This document shows positions 1 through 6,849 of a stretch of 8,580 nucleotides of DNA, in pieces. Below the pieces are notes generated by a model that did no database searches, was not told the DNA's origin, and worked only from the letters and a program-made list of their open reading frames with translations. The stretch is from the NCBI GenBank assembly GCA_026461645.1, contig JAPJMP010000141.1:1-8580 (forward strand), given 5' to 3'. This stretch comes from Burkholderiales bacterium (GTDB lineage: Bacteria > Pseudomonadota > Gammaproteobacteria > Burkholderiales > UBA11063). A program made the position numbers and the translations under genes. The stretch's first letter is position 1, and every line of letters starts with the position of its first letter.

Positions 1-49
1 AAATAAACAAGTAAATTTGCCGCTTATTTTATTTATAATTAATTGAACC

Positions 50-538
50 TTAAGCATTATTAAACATAGCATTAGAAAATGCTAATGGCAATAAATTACT
101 AATGCCATTAATAATTATAATCTCACCATCTAAGCTACCTAGTATGCAGCGAATTTTATTAGAAGATTGTTGTTCATATTCAATTAAGGCTTGACGACAA
201 TGGCCACAAGGAGAGATCGGTGTTTTACTGTGTCCTTTTAAATTGTTGTAACCTAATGCTAATGTTACAATTTTATGTTGAGAGTGATTAATAATAATAT
301 TTGAGAGTAGTGCTATTTCAGCACAAACTGTAACAGAGTGACTTACATTTTCAATATTAAAGCCAATAACTATTGCTTCATTATCAAGTTTGGCAGCAGC
401 TCCCACTTTAAATTTAGAATATTTAGCTTGAGAAAAAGCTGTAGCTTTAATTGCTGCTTTGAGTAAATCCTGATCATCTATGTCTAAGTCTTGTATCGAG
501 TTTAAATGTTCATATTGAATATTTAAATTAACTTGCAT
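50..538 (-). CDS. cdd: Cytidine deaminase
   Basis: Hydrolyses cytidine and deoxycytidine to uridine and deoxyuridine in cytoplasmic pyrimidine salvage. The 162-residue protein has the expected zinc-deaminase motifs in order: YSKFKVGAA at 40-48, the nucleoside-binding FNIEN at 60-64, the catalytic CAE at 72-74 (zinc ligand C72, proton shuttle E74) and PCGHCRQ at 110-116 (zinc ligands C111 and C114). The three-cysteine zinc site matches the small tetrameric class, not the larger E. coli-type dimer, which uses HAE; the length is slightly above the usual 130-140. One oddity is that the residue after CAE, normally arginine in this class, is isoleucine. The ATG is preceded by AAAAAGGA with a 6-nt spacer, which supports this start. 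The gene lies 12 nt downstream of pmbA on the same strand and is probably co-transcribed. A related deaminase with another substrate, such as blasticidin-S deaminase, is possible but less likely. Confidence 0.9.
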   Translation of the reverse strand: MQVNLNIQYEHLNSIQDLDIDDQDLLKAAIKATAFSQAKYSKFKVGAAAKLDNEAIVIGFNIENVSHSVTVCAEIALLSNIIINHSQHKIVTLALGYNNLKGHSKTPISPCGHCRQALIEYEQQSSNKIRCILGSLDGEIIIINGISNLLPLAFSNAMFNNA

Positions 539-550
539 TACATATCCTTT

Positions 551-1894
551 TTAATTTGCCACATTTATATTGTCAACTAAAATAGCCCCACATTGGATTG
601 TTCCTGTTGGTGAAAAATCATTATTAATATATTTTATATTTTTATAAAAATCTTTTAAATTGCCTGCAATAGTTAAGTTGTCAATATAATATTTGATTTC
701 CCCATGTTCAACCAATAAAGCTCCTGCACCAAAAGAGTAATCACCGTTAACTAAATTTAATCCTTGGCCGACAATTTCAATAATAATTAAACCATTATGC
801 ATTAGCTGGGCAAATTTTTCTATTTCACCATCAAAATTATAACTAATTTGAACATTATGAACACCACCAGCATTGCCAGTTGTATTTAAATTTAGTTTGC
901 GCCCAGTATAACTGTCTAAAATGTAATCTTCTACAACTCCATTGGCAACTAAATGGCGTTTAGTAACTCTAACGCCTTCAGAATCAAAATAGCAACTAGA
1001 ATTACCCTTAATAATTGAAGGGTTGTCGATTATATTGAGCCAATTAGGAAAAATTTGAGTTCCTTTAGTGTCATTTAAAAAACTTAAGCGCCGGAAAAGG
1101 CTGTTGCCACTGATGCCTTCTAAAAAATATCCCATAAACGACTTGGCTATTGGCGCATCAAAAATTACATTATAACTACCAGCACTAATTTTACCTTTGT
1201 TTAACCTTCGGGCTAAACGATAGATGGCTTTATTAACTAATTTTTGATCAGGCATTAAATCAGTAAAAGATCGCGCACTATCGTACCAATAATCAGTTTG
1301 TAAACCTGATTTGTTTTCGCCAATTAAGCTAATGTGTTTAGAAAATTTAGTGGTTTGATAACCCATATTAAAATTATTCGTAGTAGCTAATAAAAAGTTT
1401 CGTTTATTTAGATTTAAGGAAGCCCCATCTGAGGTTAATTTAAACGAGTTTGAATTTAATGCTAATTGCTCAAGTTCTTTAGCCTTGGCTACTATGGCAA
1501 AATTATCAATTTCAACAGGGTTAAATAGTTGTAAATTATAGTCAATGGAGTTACATAAAAATCTGCTCTCAGCAATTCCATTGTGAATGTCTGATTCGGT
1601 ATATTTTGCGATTTCAAGTGCTTTGGTTACAATTTCATCGATCATGTTTATGGCAATTTTGCTGAGACTGACATAGCCCTTTTGATGACCTTTGTAGACA
1701 AATAAAGATAAATAGCTAGAATAACTAGTTTCAAAAGAATCAATATTACTGTTTAAAACTTCAATTGAAGTATCTATAGATTCATTTATTGCAATTTCAG
1801 CACTAGTAGCACCTAAGGTTATAGCTTTATCAAGGATTTGCGCGGCGAAATTTTTTAAGTATTCTTGGGAATGTTCAAAATCAATTTGTGACAT
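551..1894 (-). CDS. pmbA: Metalloprotease subunit TldE/PmbA
   Basis: Cytoplasmic partner of TldD. Together they form a heteromeric zinc protease that in E. coli matures microcin B17 and degrades the antitoxin CcdA and unfolded peptides. The 447-residue length is typical. The N-terminal domain covers about 20-100, the central domain about 130-235 and the C-terminal beta-rich domain about 240-445. Family signatures visible are GNSLFRRLSFL (263-273), QIFPNWL (280-286), FDSEGV (303-308), YILDSYTGRKL (324-334), TGNAGG (339-344), GQGLNLVNGDYSFGA (376-390) and TIAGNL (408-413). No HExxH-type metal motif is present, which marks it as the TldE/PmbA subunit rather than TldD. No tldD is in the window, so the partner must be elsewhere. 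An AAGGG ribosome site sits 7 nt before the ATG. It leads the pmbA-cdd unit and is divergent from darP, a known neighbourhood for this gene. Confidence 0.93.
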   Translation of the reverse strand: MSQIDFEHSQEYLKNFAAQILDKAITLGATSAEIAINESIDTSIEVLNSNIDSFETSYSSYLSLFVYKGHQKGYVSLSKIAINMIDEIVTKALEIAKYTESDIHNGIAESRFLCNSIDYNLQLFNPVEIDNFAIVAKAKELEQLALNSNSFKLTSDGASLNLNKRNFLLATTNNFNMGYQTTKFSKHISLIGENKSGLQTDYWYDSARSFTDLMPDQKLVNKAIYRLARRLNKGKISAGSYNVIFDAPIAKSFMGYFLEGISGNSLFRRLSFLNDTKGTQIFPNWLNIIDNPSIIKGNSSCYFDSEGVRVTKRHLVANGVVEDYILDSYTGRKLNLNTTGNAGGVHNVQISYNFDGEIEKFAQLMHNGLIIIEIVGQGLNLVNGDYSFGAGALLVEHGEIKYYIDNLTIAGNLKDFYKNIKYINNDFSPTGTIQCGAILVDNINVAN

Positions 1895-1950
1895 TAATAA
1901 ACCCTTAATAAATAATTATGAAATTATCCATTATTTTACTACTTTTACAG

Positions 1951-1980
1951 CTTATAATGTAATTTTTATACCTTGGTTAA
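1951..1980 (-). promoter_or_regulatory. Candidate promoter for pmbA-cdd
   Basis: Read on the minus strand, TTAACC (1980-1975) is followed after 18 nt by TATAAG (1956-1951). This is a 4/6 and 5/6 match to the sigma-70 consensus. A start near 1944 would give a leader of about 50 nt before the pmbA ATG. The DNA is very AT-rich, so chance matches are common; this is only the best candidate seen. Confidence 0.35.
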
Positions 1981-2217
1981 TCTTGTCGATACTTGATCTC
2001 AAATCATCAATTAAGTTATTATTTTATTATGATAGTGTTTTATATAAATCATGCTGACAGATAACTGTAGGTTTTATTTATTGATTAAAGTATTCATTAT
2101 ATTGCATAACATATTCATCTTATTTGAATTTACTGCTATTAACAATAAGTTAAAGGTGAAATCAGTGGGTATTGCATACGGCACTGTATAAGTAAAAATT
2201 ATAAACATCAATTCAAG

Positions 2218-2247
2218 TTAAATTATTTAATGCACTTTAAATAAAAT
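2218..2247 (+). promoter_or_regulatory. Candidate promoter for darP and zipA-like gene
   Basis: TTAAAT (2218-2223) and TAAAAT (2242-2247) are 18 nt apart, which would start transcription near 2254 and give a leader of about 44 nt. The -35 element is a poor match, and AT-rich background makes this tentative. Confidence 0.25.
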
Positions 2248-2297
2248 GTAGTAACATTATGGTATTATCTTTAAGATATTTTTGAGATTGGCTAAAT

Positions 2298-2792
2298 ATG
2301 GAAATTGAAGCTAGTGAAATAAGCAAAACCAAGCGTAAAGAACATATGGATCAATTGCAAAAATTAGGAATGCAGCTAATTAAGTTAAATAAAGATCAGT
2401 TAACACAACTTAACTTACCCCCAATTTTATTTGAAGCAATTGTTTTAGCACAAAAATTAAATGCTAATGGAGCAATTCGTCGACAAAATCAGTATATTGG
2501 TAAATTAATGCGACAAGTTGATGAAGAACATGTTCGACTTAAATTAGCTGAATTTAATGGAGAATCACATCTTAGTACCAAATTGCTGCATGATTGTGAA
2601 GCGTGGCGTGAAAAACTACTTGCCAGTGATAAAGATTTGGAAGAGTTTATAGCGCAATATCAAATTCAAGATGTTAATGAGATTCGTTCCTTAATTAGAG
2701 TTTGTCGTAAAGAAATTCTGAATAAACAAAATAAATCTTTTCGGAAATTGTATAAATATATTAGAAATATTGTGGCAGTGGAGCAAAAATAA
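2298..2792 (+). CDS. darP: Ribosome-associated protein DarP (YjgA, DUF615)
   Basis: A 164-residue cytoplasmic protein of the DUF615 family. In E. coli this protein (YjgA, renamed DarP) binds late 50S ribosomal precursors and promotes peptidyl-transferase centre maturation. Diagnostic stretches visible are SKTKRKEHMDQLQKLG (9-24), the LP-containing segment FEAIVLAQKL (45-54), the hallmark RRQNQYIGKLMR (61-72), and the C-terminal basic helices with RSLIRVCRKE (130-139) and a KLYKYIRNI ending. The protein is all helical and charged, as expected. Compared with E. coli it lacks most of the acidic N-terminal extension. The ribosome site is weak: only a GAG about 11 nt before the ATG. The next in-frame ATG, at codon 17, would cut into the conserved KR region, so the first start is preferred. 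It is divergent from pmbA and overlaps the next gene by one base, indicating co-transcription. Confidence 0.92.
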   Translation: MEIEASEISKTKRKEHMDQLQKLGMQLIKLNKDQLTQLNLPPILFEAIVLAQKLNANGAIRRQNQYIGKLMRQVDEEHVRLKLAEFNGESHLSTKLLHDCEAWREKLLASDKDLEEFIAQYQIQDVNEIRSLIRVCRKEILNKQNKSFRKLYKYIRNIVAVEQK

Positions 2793-4015
2793 TGAATCCT
2801 ATTCAATTGGCAATTATTGCGTTTGTAGTGGTAGTAATATTAATTACTATTGGTTATTATAAATATGACGAATTGCGGTTTAAAAAAAGAGTTGAAAATA
2901 ATTTTAATCAAGCAACAGATGATGCATTAATTACCAAGAATAAAGCAGCGGTGTTAGACAGTATTGATGCTAATTTACCTCAGCAGCAAACAAAGTTAAT
3001 GCAACGAGATATAAACTCTAAAGCAGATGACAGTTTTGATCCGTTACTAGATGGTGGTGTTAAAGATAGTTCTAACAAGGAAGAGGCAAGTTTAAATTCT
3101 AAACATATTAGCAATTTGCTCGAAACAGTAACAAGTGATGAACAAAATTTTAATAATCAAATTATTCCGGAAGATAGCGTTGAAGCGTTTTTTGCCAAAG
3201 TATATAAAATTACTTTTCCTTTTGCCAATGAAATTAATGCTAAATATGATTTAGTAATTGACCTTGTTTTCGAAGATGAGTTAAAAATTAAGCTTTTACC
3301 AGAAATAAGTCAATATAGTAATCATAGTTATCAAATATATGTTTTGGATAAAAATGACATTTGGCAAGTTTACCAAAAAAGTAAAAAGTATATTATTAAA
3401 GCATGTAAAGTGGTGATGCTTTTAGTTGACCAAAATGGCATTATGAATCAAGCACAGATTGAAAATGTTTATACTGAATTTTATAATTTTGTTTTAAGTA
3501 ATAACGGTCATATTCGTAGCTCTAATTATATTGAAGATTTAGTAAACATTCAACATGAGATGCAAGCACTTAATAACATTGCTTTAGAGATTGATTTGTT
3601 TATTAATTTAGAAAAACCGCAAAGCGGTAGTACGTTAGCTCAATTTTTGAAAAATTATGGTTTTGCCGAAGAAGATGGTAAGTTTAGTTTACTTAATCCA
3701 CAAGATAAAACCACATTTTTTAGTGTTATAGCTGATAATGGTCAAGCTATTGCTGCTAAAGAAATGTATGATATGTTAATGATTAAGGCTAAATATCATT
3801 TGCAATCTAAGCCTTTAGATGTATTTAATCAAATATTTGATTTTGAAGAACAATTTAGGCGGCAATTTAGTTCTGTTATTCTAACTGCTAAGAAAAATAT
3901 TATAAAGCAACAAGAATATGATCAATTAGAAAAGTATATAAAAAATTATACTGATAATGCGATGAAAAAAAACATTCAACTAGGTGGTGTTTTAATCAAG
4001 CGACTTTTTGAATAA
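2792..4015 (+). CDS. ZipA-like membrane-anchored cell division protein
   Basis: A 407-residue protein with one N-terminal membrane helix (about 5-22), a basic stretch just inside (RFKKRVENNF, 29-38), a low-complexity acidic and polar linker (about 40-150) and a folded C-terminal domain (about 153-405). This is the ZipA layout, in which the membrane-tethered protein binds the FtsZ tail at the division site. The RVENNF, QRDIN and DSFDPLLDG segments, the LEIDLFINL core and the RLFE ending resemble, from memory, the divergent ZipA-like protein of Betaproteobacteria. Direct similarity to E. coli ZipA is low, so the function is inferred from architecture. The start overlaps the darP stop by one base, and GTGGAG lies 8 nt before the ATG. 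In many relatives this gene sits next to ligA (DNA ligase); here the next gene is an ABC ATPase. No symbol is given because orthology to zipA cannot be shown by reading alone. Confidence 0.65.
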   Translation: MNPIQLAIIAFVVVVILITIGYYKYDELRFKKRVENNFNQATDDALITKNKAAVLDSIDANLPQQQTKLMQRDINSKADDSFDPLLDGGVKDSSNKEEASLNSKHISNLLETVTSDEQNFNNQIIPEDSVEAFFAKVYKITFPFANEINAKYDLVIDLVFEDELKIKLLPEISQYSNHSYQIYVLDKNDIWQVYQKSKKYIIKACKVVMLLVDQNGIMNQAQIENVYTEFYNFVLSNNGHIRSSNYIEDLVNIQHEMQALNNIALEIDLFINLEKPQSGSTLAQFLKNYGFAEEDGKFSLLNPQDKTTFFSVIADNGQAIAAKEMYDMLMIKAKYHLQSKPLDVFNQIFDFEEQFRRQFSSVILTAKKNIIKQQEYDQLEKYIKNYTDNAMKKNIQLGGVLIKRLFE

Positions 4016-4038
4016 AAATTTTTATGTTTATTTTTTTT
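4012..4038 (+). terminator. Weak candidate terminator after the zipA-like gene
   Basis: A perfect 14-bp palindrome, ATAAAAATTTTTAT (4012-4025), overlaps the stop codon and is followed by an eight-T run (4031-4038). The stem has no GC pair and almost no loop, so it would be unstable. It could equally be AT-rich spacer. Confidence 0.2.
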
Positions 4039-4039
4039 C

Positions 4040-4048
4040 TGCTAAAAT
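4040..4048 (+). promoter_or_regulatory. Candidate extended -10 promoter for the pot operon
   Basis: TGCTAAAAT (4040-4048) fits an extended -10 element (TGn plus a 5/6 match to TATAAT) in the 71-nt gap before potA. No good -35 element is visible, which extended -10 promoters tolerate. A consensus TATAAT also occurs at 4065-4070, but it would leave a leader of only about 10 nt and overlap the ribosome site region. Confidence 0.35.
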
Positions 4049-4086
4049 AACGTTTTTATTTAATTATAATTAAAAGGTAGTTAGAA

Positions 4087-5184
4087 GTGACAATTTTACA
4101 AATTAAAAATGTAACAAAAAATTTTGATGATAGCGTTGTCGTTGACAATATTAGCATTGACATTAATCAGGGTGAGTTTTTTACTTTATTAGGTCCTTCT
4201 GGTTGCGGTAAAACAACTTTATTGAGAATGGTGGCTGGATTAATATCACCAGACAGTGGAAGAATCTTTCTTGATGGCAAGGATATCACTGACTTGCCTC
4301 CAGAGAAAAGACCGTTACATACAATTTTTCAAACATATGCTTTATTCCCTCATTTATCTGTATTTGATAATATAGCCTTTCCATTAAAAATGGCAAAATG
4401 GGATAAGAGTAGAATTGTTACTCAGGTAGAAGAGTTATTGGAAGACGTGCAATTAGTTAAATTTAAAAATAGATTTCCGCATGAATTATCTGGCGGGCAA
4501 AAACAGCGTGTAGCAATTGCTAGATCCTTAGTTGATAGACCTAAGTTACTCTTACTAGATGAGCCTTTATCTGCATTGGATGCAAGATTACGTGAACATA
4601 TGCATATTGAACTTGTGAAATTGCAGGAAGAGACTGGTGTAACATTTGTTTATGTTACCCATGATCAGCAAGAAGCTTTGGCGTTATCAAGCCGAATTGC
4701 AGTGTTAAATGGCGGTAAAATTGAACAATTAGATGTGCCGACTAAAGTTTATTCTAAACCAAAAACTTATTTTGTTGCTGATTTTTTAGGTAAATGTAAT
4801 TTAATAAAAGCTGAAGTAATATCAACTACAAATGATGCAGTAACTCTTAAAATAGCTGGTTATATTAATTTAGAAGTTAAATGCGAATATGCTGCAAATT
4901 ATAAAATTGGACAAAAAGGGTGGTATTCGATTCGACCTGAAAAAATTAGACTAAATCGCGAAGAGGTAGAAAATACAGATTTATATCGTGCTCAGGCAAA
5001 AGTTCTTGGTTATTATTATTATGGTAACGATACTCTCTATGAAATTGAGTTAGGCGATAATTTGGTATTAAAAGTTATGCTTGGAAATACTAAGAGTGTC
5101 GAACCTAAATTCTTTAATGAAGAAACAATGGTTCATATGTCATTTGATCCACATGCTGGAAGTTTTATTGCTGAGGAATTATGA
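4087..5184 (+). CDS. potA: Polyamine-type ABC transporter ATPase (PotA/PotG family)
   Basis: Cytoplasmic ATPase that powers import through the PotB/PotC-type channel. All nucleotide-binding motifs of the 365-residue protein are intact: Walker A GPSGCGKT (36-43), Q-loop glutamine Q82, signature LSGGQ (134-138), Walker B LLLLDEP (154-160), D-loop SALD (162-165) and switch histidine H192. FQTYALFPHL (81-90) is typical of the PotA and related CysA/MalK-like importers. The region from about 235 to 365 is the C-terminal TOBE-type regulatory domain. Translation appears to start at GTG, with AAAAGG 9 nt upstream; the codon context fits the conserved beginning of the domain. It is the first gene of a four-gene operon and its stop overlaps the potB start as ATGA. 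Sequence alone cannot separate a spermidine-preferring (PotA) from a putrescine-preferring (PotG) system, and the divergent binding protein leaves the substrate open. Confidence 0.92.
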   Translation: MTILQIKNVTKNFDDSVVVDNISIDINQGEFFTLLGPSGCGKTTLLRMVAGLISPDSGRIFLDGKDITDLPPEKRPLHTIFQTYALFPHLSVFDNIAFPLKMAKWDKSRIVTQVEELLEDVQLVKFKNRFPHELSGGQKQRVAIARSLVDRPKLLLLDEPLSALDARLREHMHIELVKLQEETGVTFVYVTHDQQEALALSSRIAVLNGGKIEQLDVPTKVYSKPKTYFVADFLGKCNLIKAEVISTTNDAVTLKIAGYINLEVKCEYAANYKIGQKGWYSIRPEKIRLNREEVENTDLYRAQAKVLGYYYYGNDTLYEIELGDNLVLKVMLGNTKSVEPKFFNEETMVHMSFDPHAGSFIAEEL

Positions 5185-6080
5185 TTAAATTAACTGAGAA
5201 GCGTGCTCTATCTTGGCCACCGCTACTGTACTTGATTTTAATGTTTATGGTGCCAATGGGATTAATGCTAATTATTGCTTTTATGGAGCCAGGTGATTAT
5301 GGCGGTGTAAAACCGTTAATTAGCCATATAAATGGTAAGTTGCATCTAGATTTAAATTTGGACAGTTTTATTCTAGTTTTTTCAAGTGAGTTTGTTTGGC
5401 AATTAATGGTGCGCTCGATTATTTATTCATTAGTTACTACTATTATTTGTTTGATTCTTAGTTACCCTTTATCTTTAATGATAGCACGTTCGGCTAAAAA
5501 ATATAGAGATATTTTATTATTGTTAGTAATCATTCCTTTTTGGAGCTGCTTTTTAATTCGAGTATATGCTTGGATGATAATATTGGGGCCAGATTCAGGG
5601 GTGACGCATATTATTAATTCTATTATTTCAGTTTTAGGTTTCCCCCCAGTTAATTTACTGTATTCAACTTTTGCGGTAATTATTTGTTTAGTTTATGTTA
5701 ACTTACCTTTTATGATTTTACCGTTATATGCAAATTTAGAAAAGCATGAAATGGATTTATTAGATGCAGGAAGAGATCTTGGTGCTACACGGTTTCAGTT
5801 GTTTTGGAAAGTAACCGTACCACTTAGTTTACCTGGTGTGTTGGTTGGTAGTGCGTTAGTTTTTATCCCTTGTATCGGAATGTTTGTTGTGCCCGAATTA
5901 GTTGGCAGTAATTGTTCTTTAATGATAGGTAACTTGATTAAACAACAATTTTTACAGGGAATGAATTGGCCTTTAGGCACTGTAACGTCAATTGTTATGA
6001 CAGTTTCTGTGTTATCCATTTCATTAATCGTGGGATTTATAGCAAAAAATTCAAATGGATTTAAATATGCAAGCAAATAA
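5181..6080 (+). CDS. potB: Polyamine-type ABC transporter permease (PotB/PotH family)
   Basis: Inner-membrane permease of 299 residues that pairs with PotC to form the import channel. Six membrane helices are visible at about 13-33, 78-101, 110-131, 160-183, 216-236 and 267-287. The EAA loop that docks on the ATPase is DAGRDLGATRFQLFWK (195-210) with the following TVPLSLPG. SFILVFSSEFVWQLMVRS (62-79) is typical of the segment before the permease domain in this family. The start overlaps the end of potA by 4 nt (ATGA), with GAGG 4 nt before it, indicating translational coupling. Its last codons overlap potC. Order, size and EAA loop all agree with PotB/PotH. Substrate preference cannot be read from the permease. 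Confidence 0.92.
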   Translation: MIKLTEKRALSWPPLLYLILMFMVPMGLMLIIAFMEPGDYGGVKPLISHINGKLHLDLNLDSFILVFSSEFVWQLMVRSIIYSLVTTIICLILSYPLSLMIARSAKKYRDILLLLVIIPFWSCFLIRVYAWMIILGPDSGVTHIINSIISVLGFPPVNLLYSTFAVIICLVYVNLPFMILPLYANLEKHEMDLLDAGRDLGATRFQLFWKVTVPLSLPGVLVGSALVFIPCIGMFVVPELVGSNCSLMIGNLIKQQFLQGMNWPLGTVTSIVMTVSVLSISLIVGFIAKNSNGFKYASK

Positions 6081-6840
6081 AAGTTCTAAATTATTAATTT
6101 TGGGTGGAATATTTACCTTTTTGTTTTTATATGTTCCTTTAATTTTAGTTATTTTATACTCATTTAATGATTCACGTATTGGAATTAGTTGGGTTGGTTT
6201 CACGCTTAAATGGTATAAGGTGTTGTTTGCAGATAGTCAGCTAATGTCAGCTGCAGTTAATTCATTAATAATTGCTTTTGTGGCTAGCTTTTTTTCCGTA
6301 ATTTTAGGCACATTTGCTGGTGTAGCTTTGCATAAATATAAAGTACCACTTTTATCGTCGTTAATAATGATTCCAGTGGCAGCACCAGAATTGCTAGTTG
6401 GTGTTGCTTTATTGTTATTCTTTTTGTTAATTAATTTTACATTAGGCTATGTGTCTATAGTTTTAGCCCATATTGCATTTTGTACCAGTTTTGTTACATT
6501 AGCAGTAAAATCAAGAATGGTTGGAATTGATAATAGTATTTTTGATGCGGCAAGAGATTTAGGAGCAAATTCTTTTAAATCTTTCTATTTAGTGTTAATT
6601 CCATCAATTCTACCTGGAATTATTGCTGGGGGCTTAATGGCGTTTACACTGTCTATTGATGATTTTGTGATTACCTTTTTTACCGCCGGGGTTGGTTCTA
6701 CAACTTTACCGTTATCAATTTATTCGATGATAAAAATGGGGGTTACGCCTGAGGTTAATGCGATTTCAACTATTATTATTTTATTTACATTGGTTATTAC
6801 TTCATTGGCAAGTAAGATTTCACCTCAACTATTTAAATAA
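6067..6840 (+). CDS. potC: Polyamine-type ABC transporter permease (PotC/PotI family)
   Basis: Second inner-membrane permease, 257 residues from this start. It has about six membrane helices and an EAA loop, DAARDLGANSFKSFYLV (160-176), followed by LIPSILPG. The segment LSIDDFVITFFTAG (195-208) is a strong PotC/PotI family mark, as is the LYSFNDS stretch after the first helix. Two in-frame ATGs exist. The upstream one at 6055 would give 261 residues, but its nearest purine-rich site is about 19 nt away. The one at 6067 has GGA about 7 nt before it and leaves a 14-nt overlap with potB, so I prefer it; the difference is only four residues. The next gene begins 9 nt after the stop. The protein forms the channel heterodimer with the preceding gene product. 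Confidence 0.91.
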   Translation: MQANKSSKLLILGGIFTFLFLYVPLILVILYSFNDSRIGISWVGFTLKWYKVLFADSQLMSAAVNSLIIAFVASFFSVILGTFAGVALHKYKVPLLSSLIMIPVAAPELLVGVALLLFFLLINFTLGYVSIVLAHIAFCTSFVTLAVKSRMVGIDNSIFDAARDLGANSFKSFYLVLIPSILPGIIAGGLMAFTLSIDDFVITFFTAGVGSTTLPLSIYSMIKMGVTPEVNAISTIIILFTLVITSLASKISPQLFK

Positions 6841-6849
6841 GAGAATTAA

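Larger units (their letters stand above)
1895..2297. other. Divergent intergenic region, no gene recognised
   Basis: About 400 bp separate pmbA (leftward) and darP (rightward), the longest gap in an otherwise tightly packed window. It holds plausible promoter elements in both directions. A further plus-strand pair, TTGATC (1993-1998) and TATTAT (2017-2022) with an 18-nt spacer, lies too far from darP to be its obvious promoter. A consensus TATAAT occurs at 1953-1958 without a good -35 element. One open frame of 46 codons starts at ATG 2051 and ends at 2191, but it has no ribosome site and no recognisable similarity. I found no GC-rich hairpin, tRNA or long repeat. Confidence 0.6.

Noticed and set aside
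1..49. Possible terminator after cdd
   Set aside because: The stretch is AT-rich with only loose AAATAA/TTATTT complementarity and no stable stem, and the window edge cuts the context.
2119..2149. Inverted repeat CTTATT/AATAAG in the divergent region
   Set aside because: It is a six-base stem with a 19-nt loop in AT-rich DNA, well within chance expectation.
2051..2191. 46-codon plus-strand open frame in the divergent region
   Set aside because: It has no ribosome binding site and no recognisable motif, and its composition is as expected by chance in AT-rich DNA. A decayed gene cannot be ruled out.
2124..2216. TTGAATT and AATTCAA inverted pair about 80 bp apart
   Set aside because: Only seven bases match and the flanks do not extend, so it is not convincing as an operator or hairpin.
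5795..6076. Minus-strand open frame of 93 codons
   Set aside because: It lies wholly inside potB on the opposite strand, has no recognisable domain, and potB there carries clear permease helices; it is a shadow frame.
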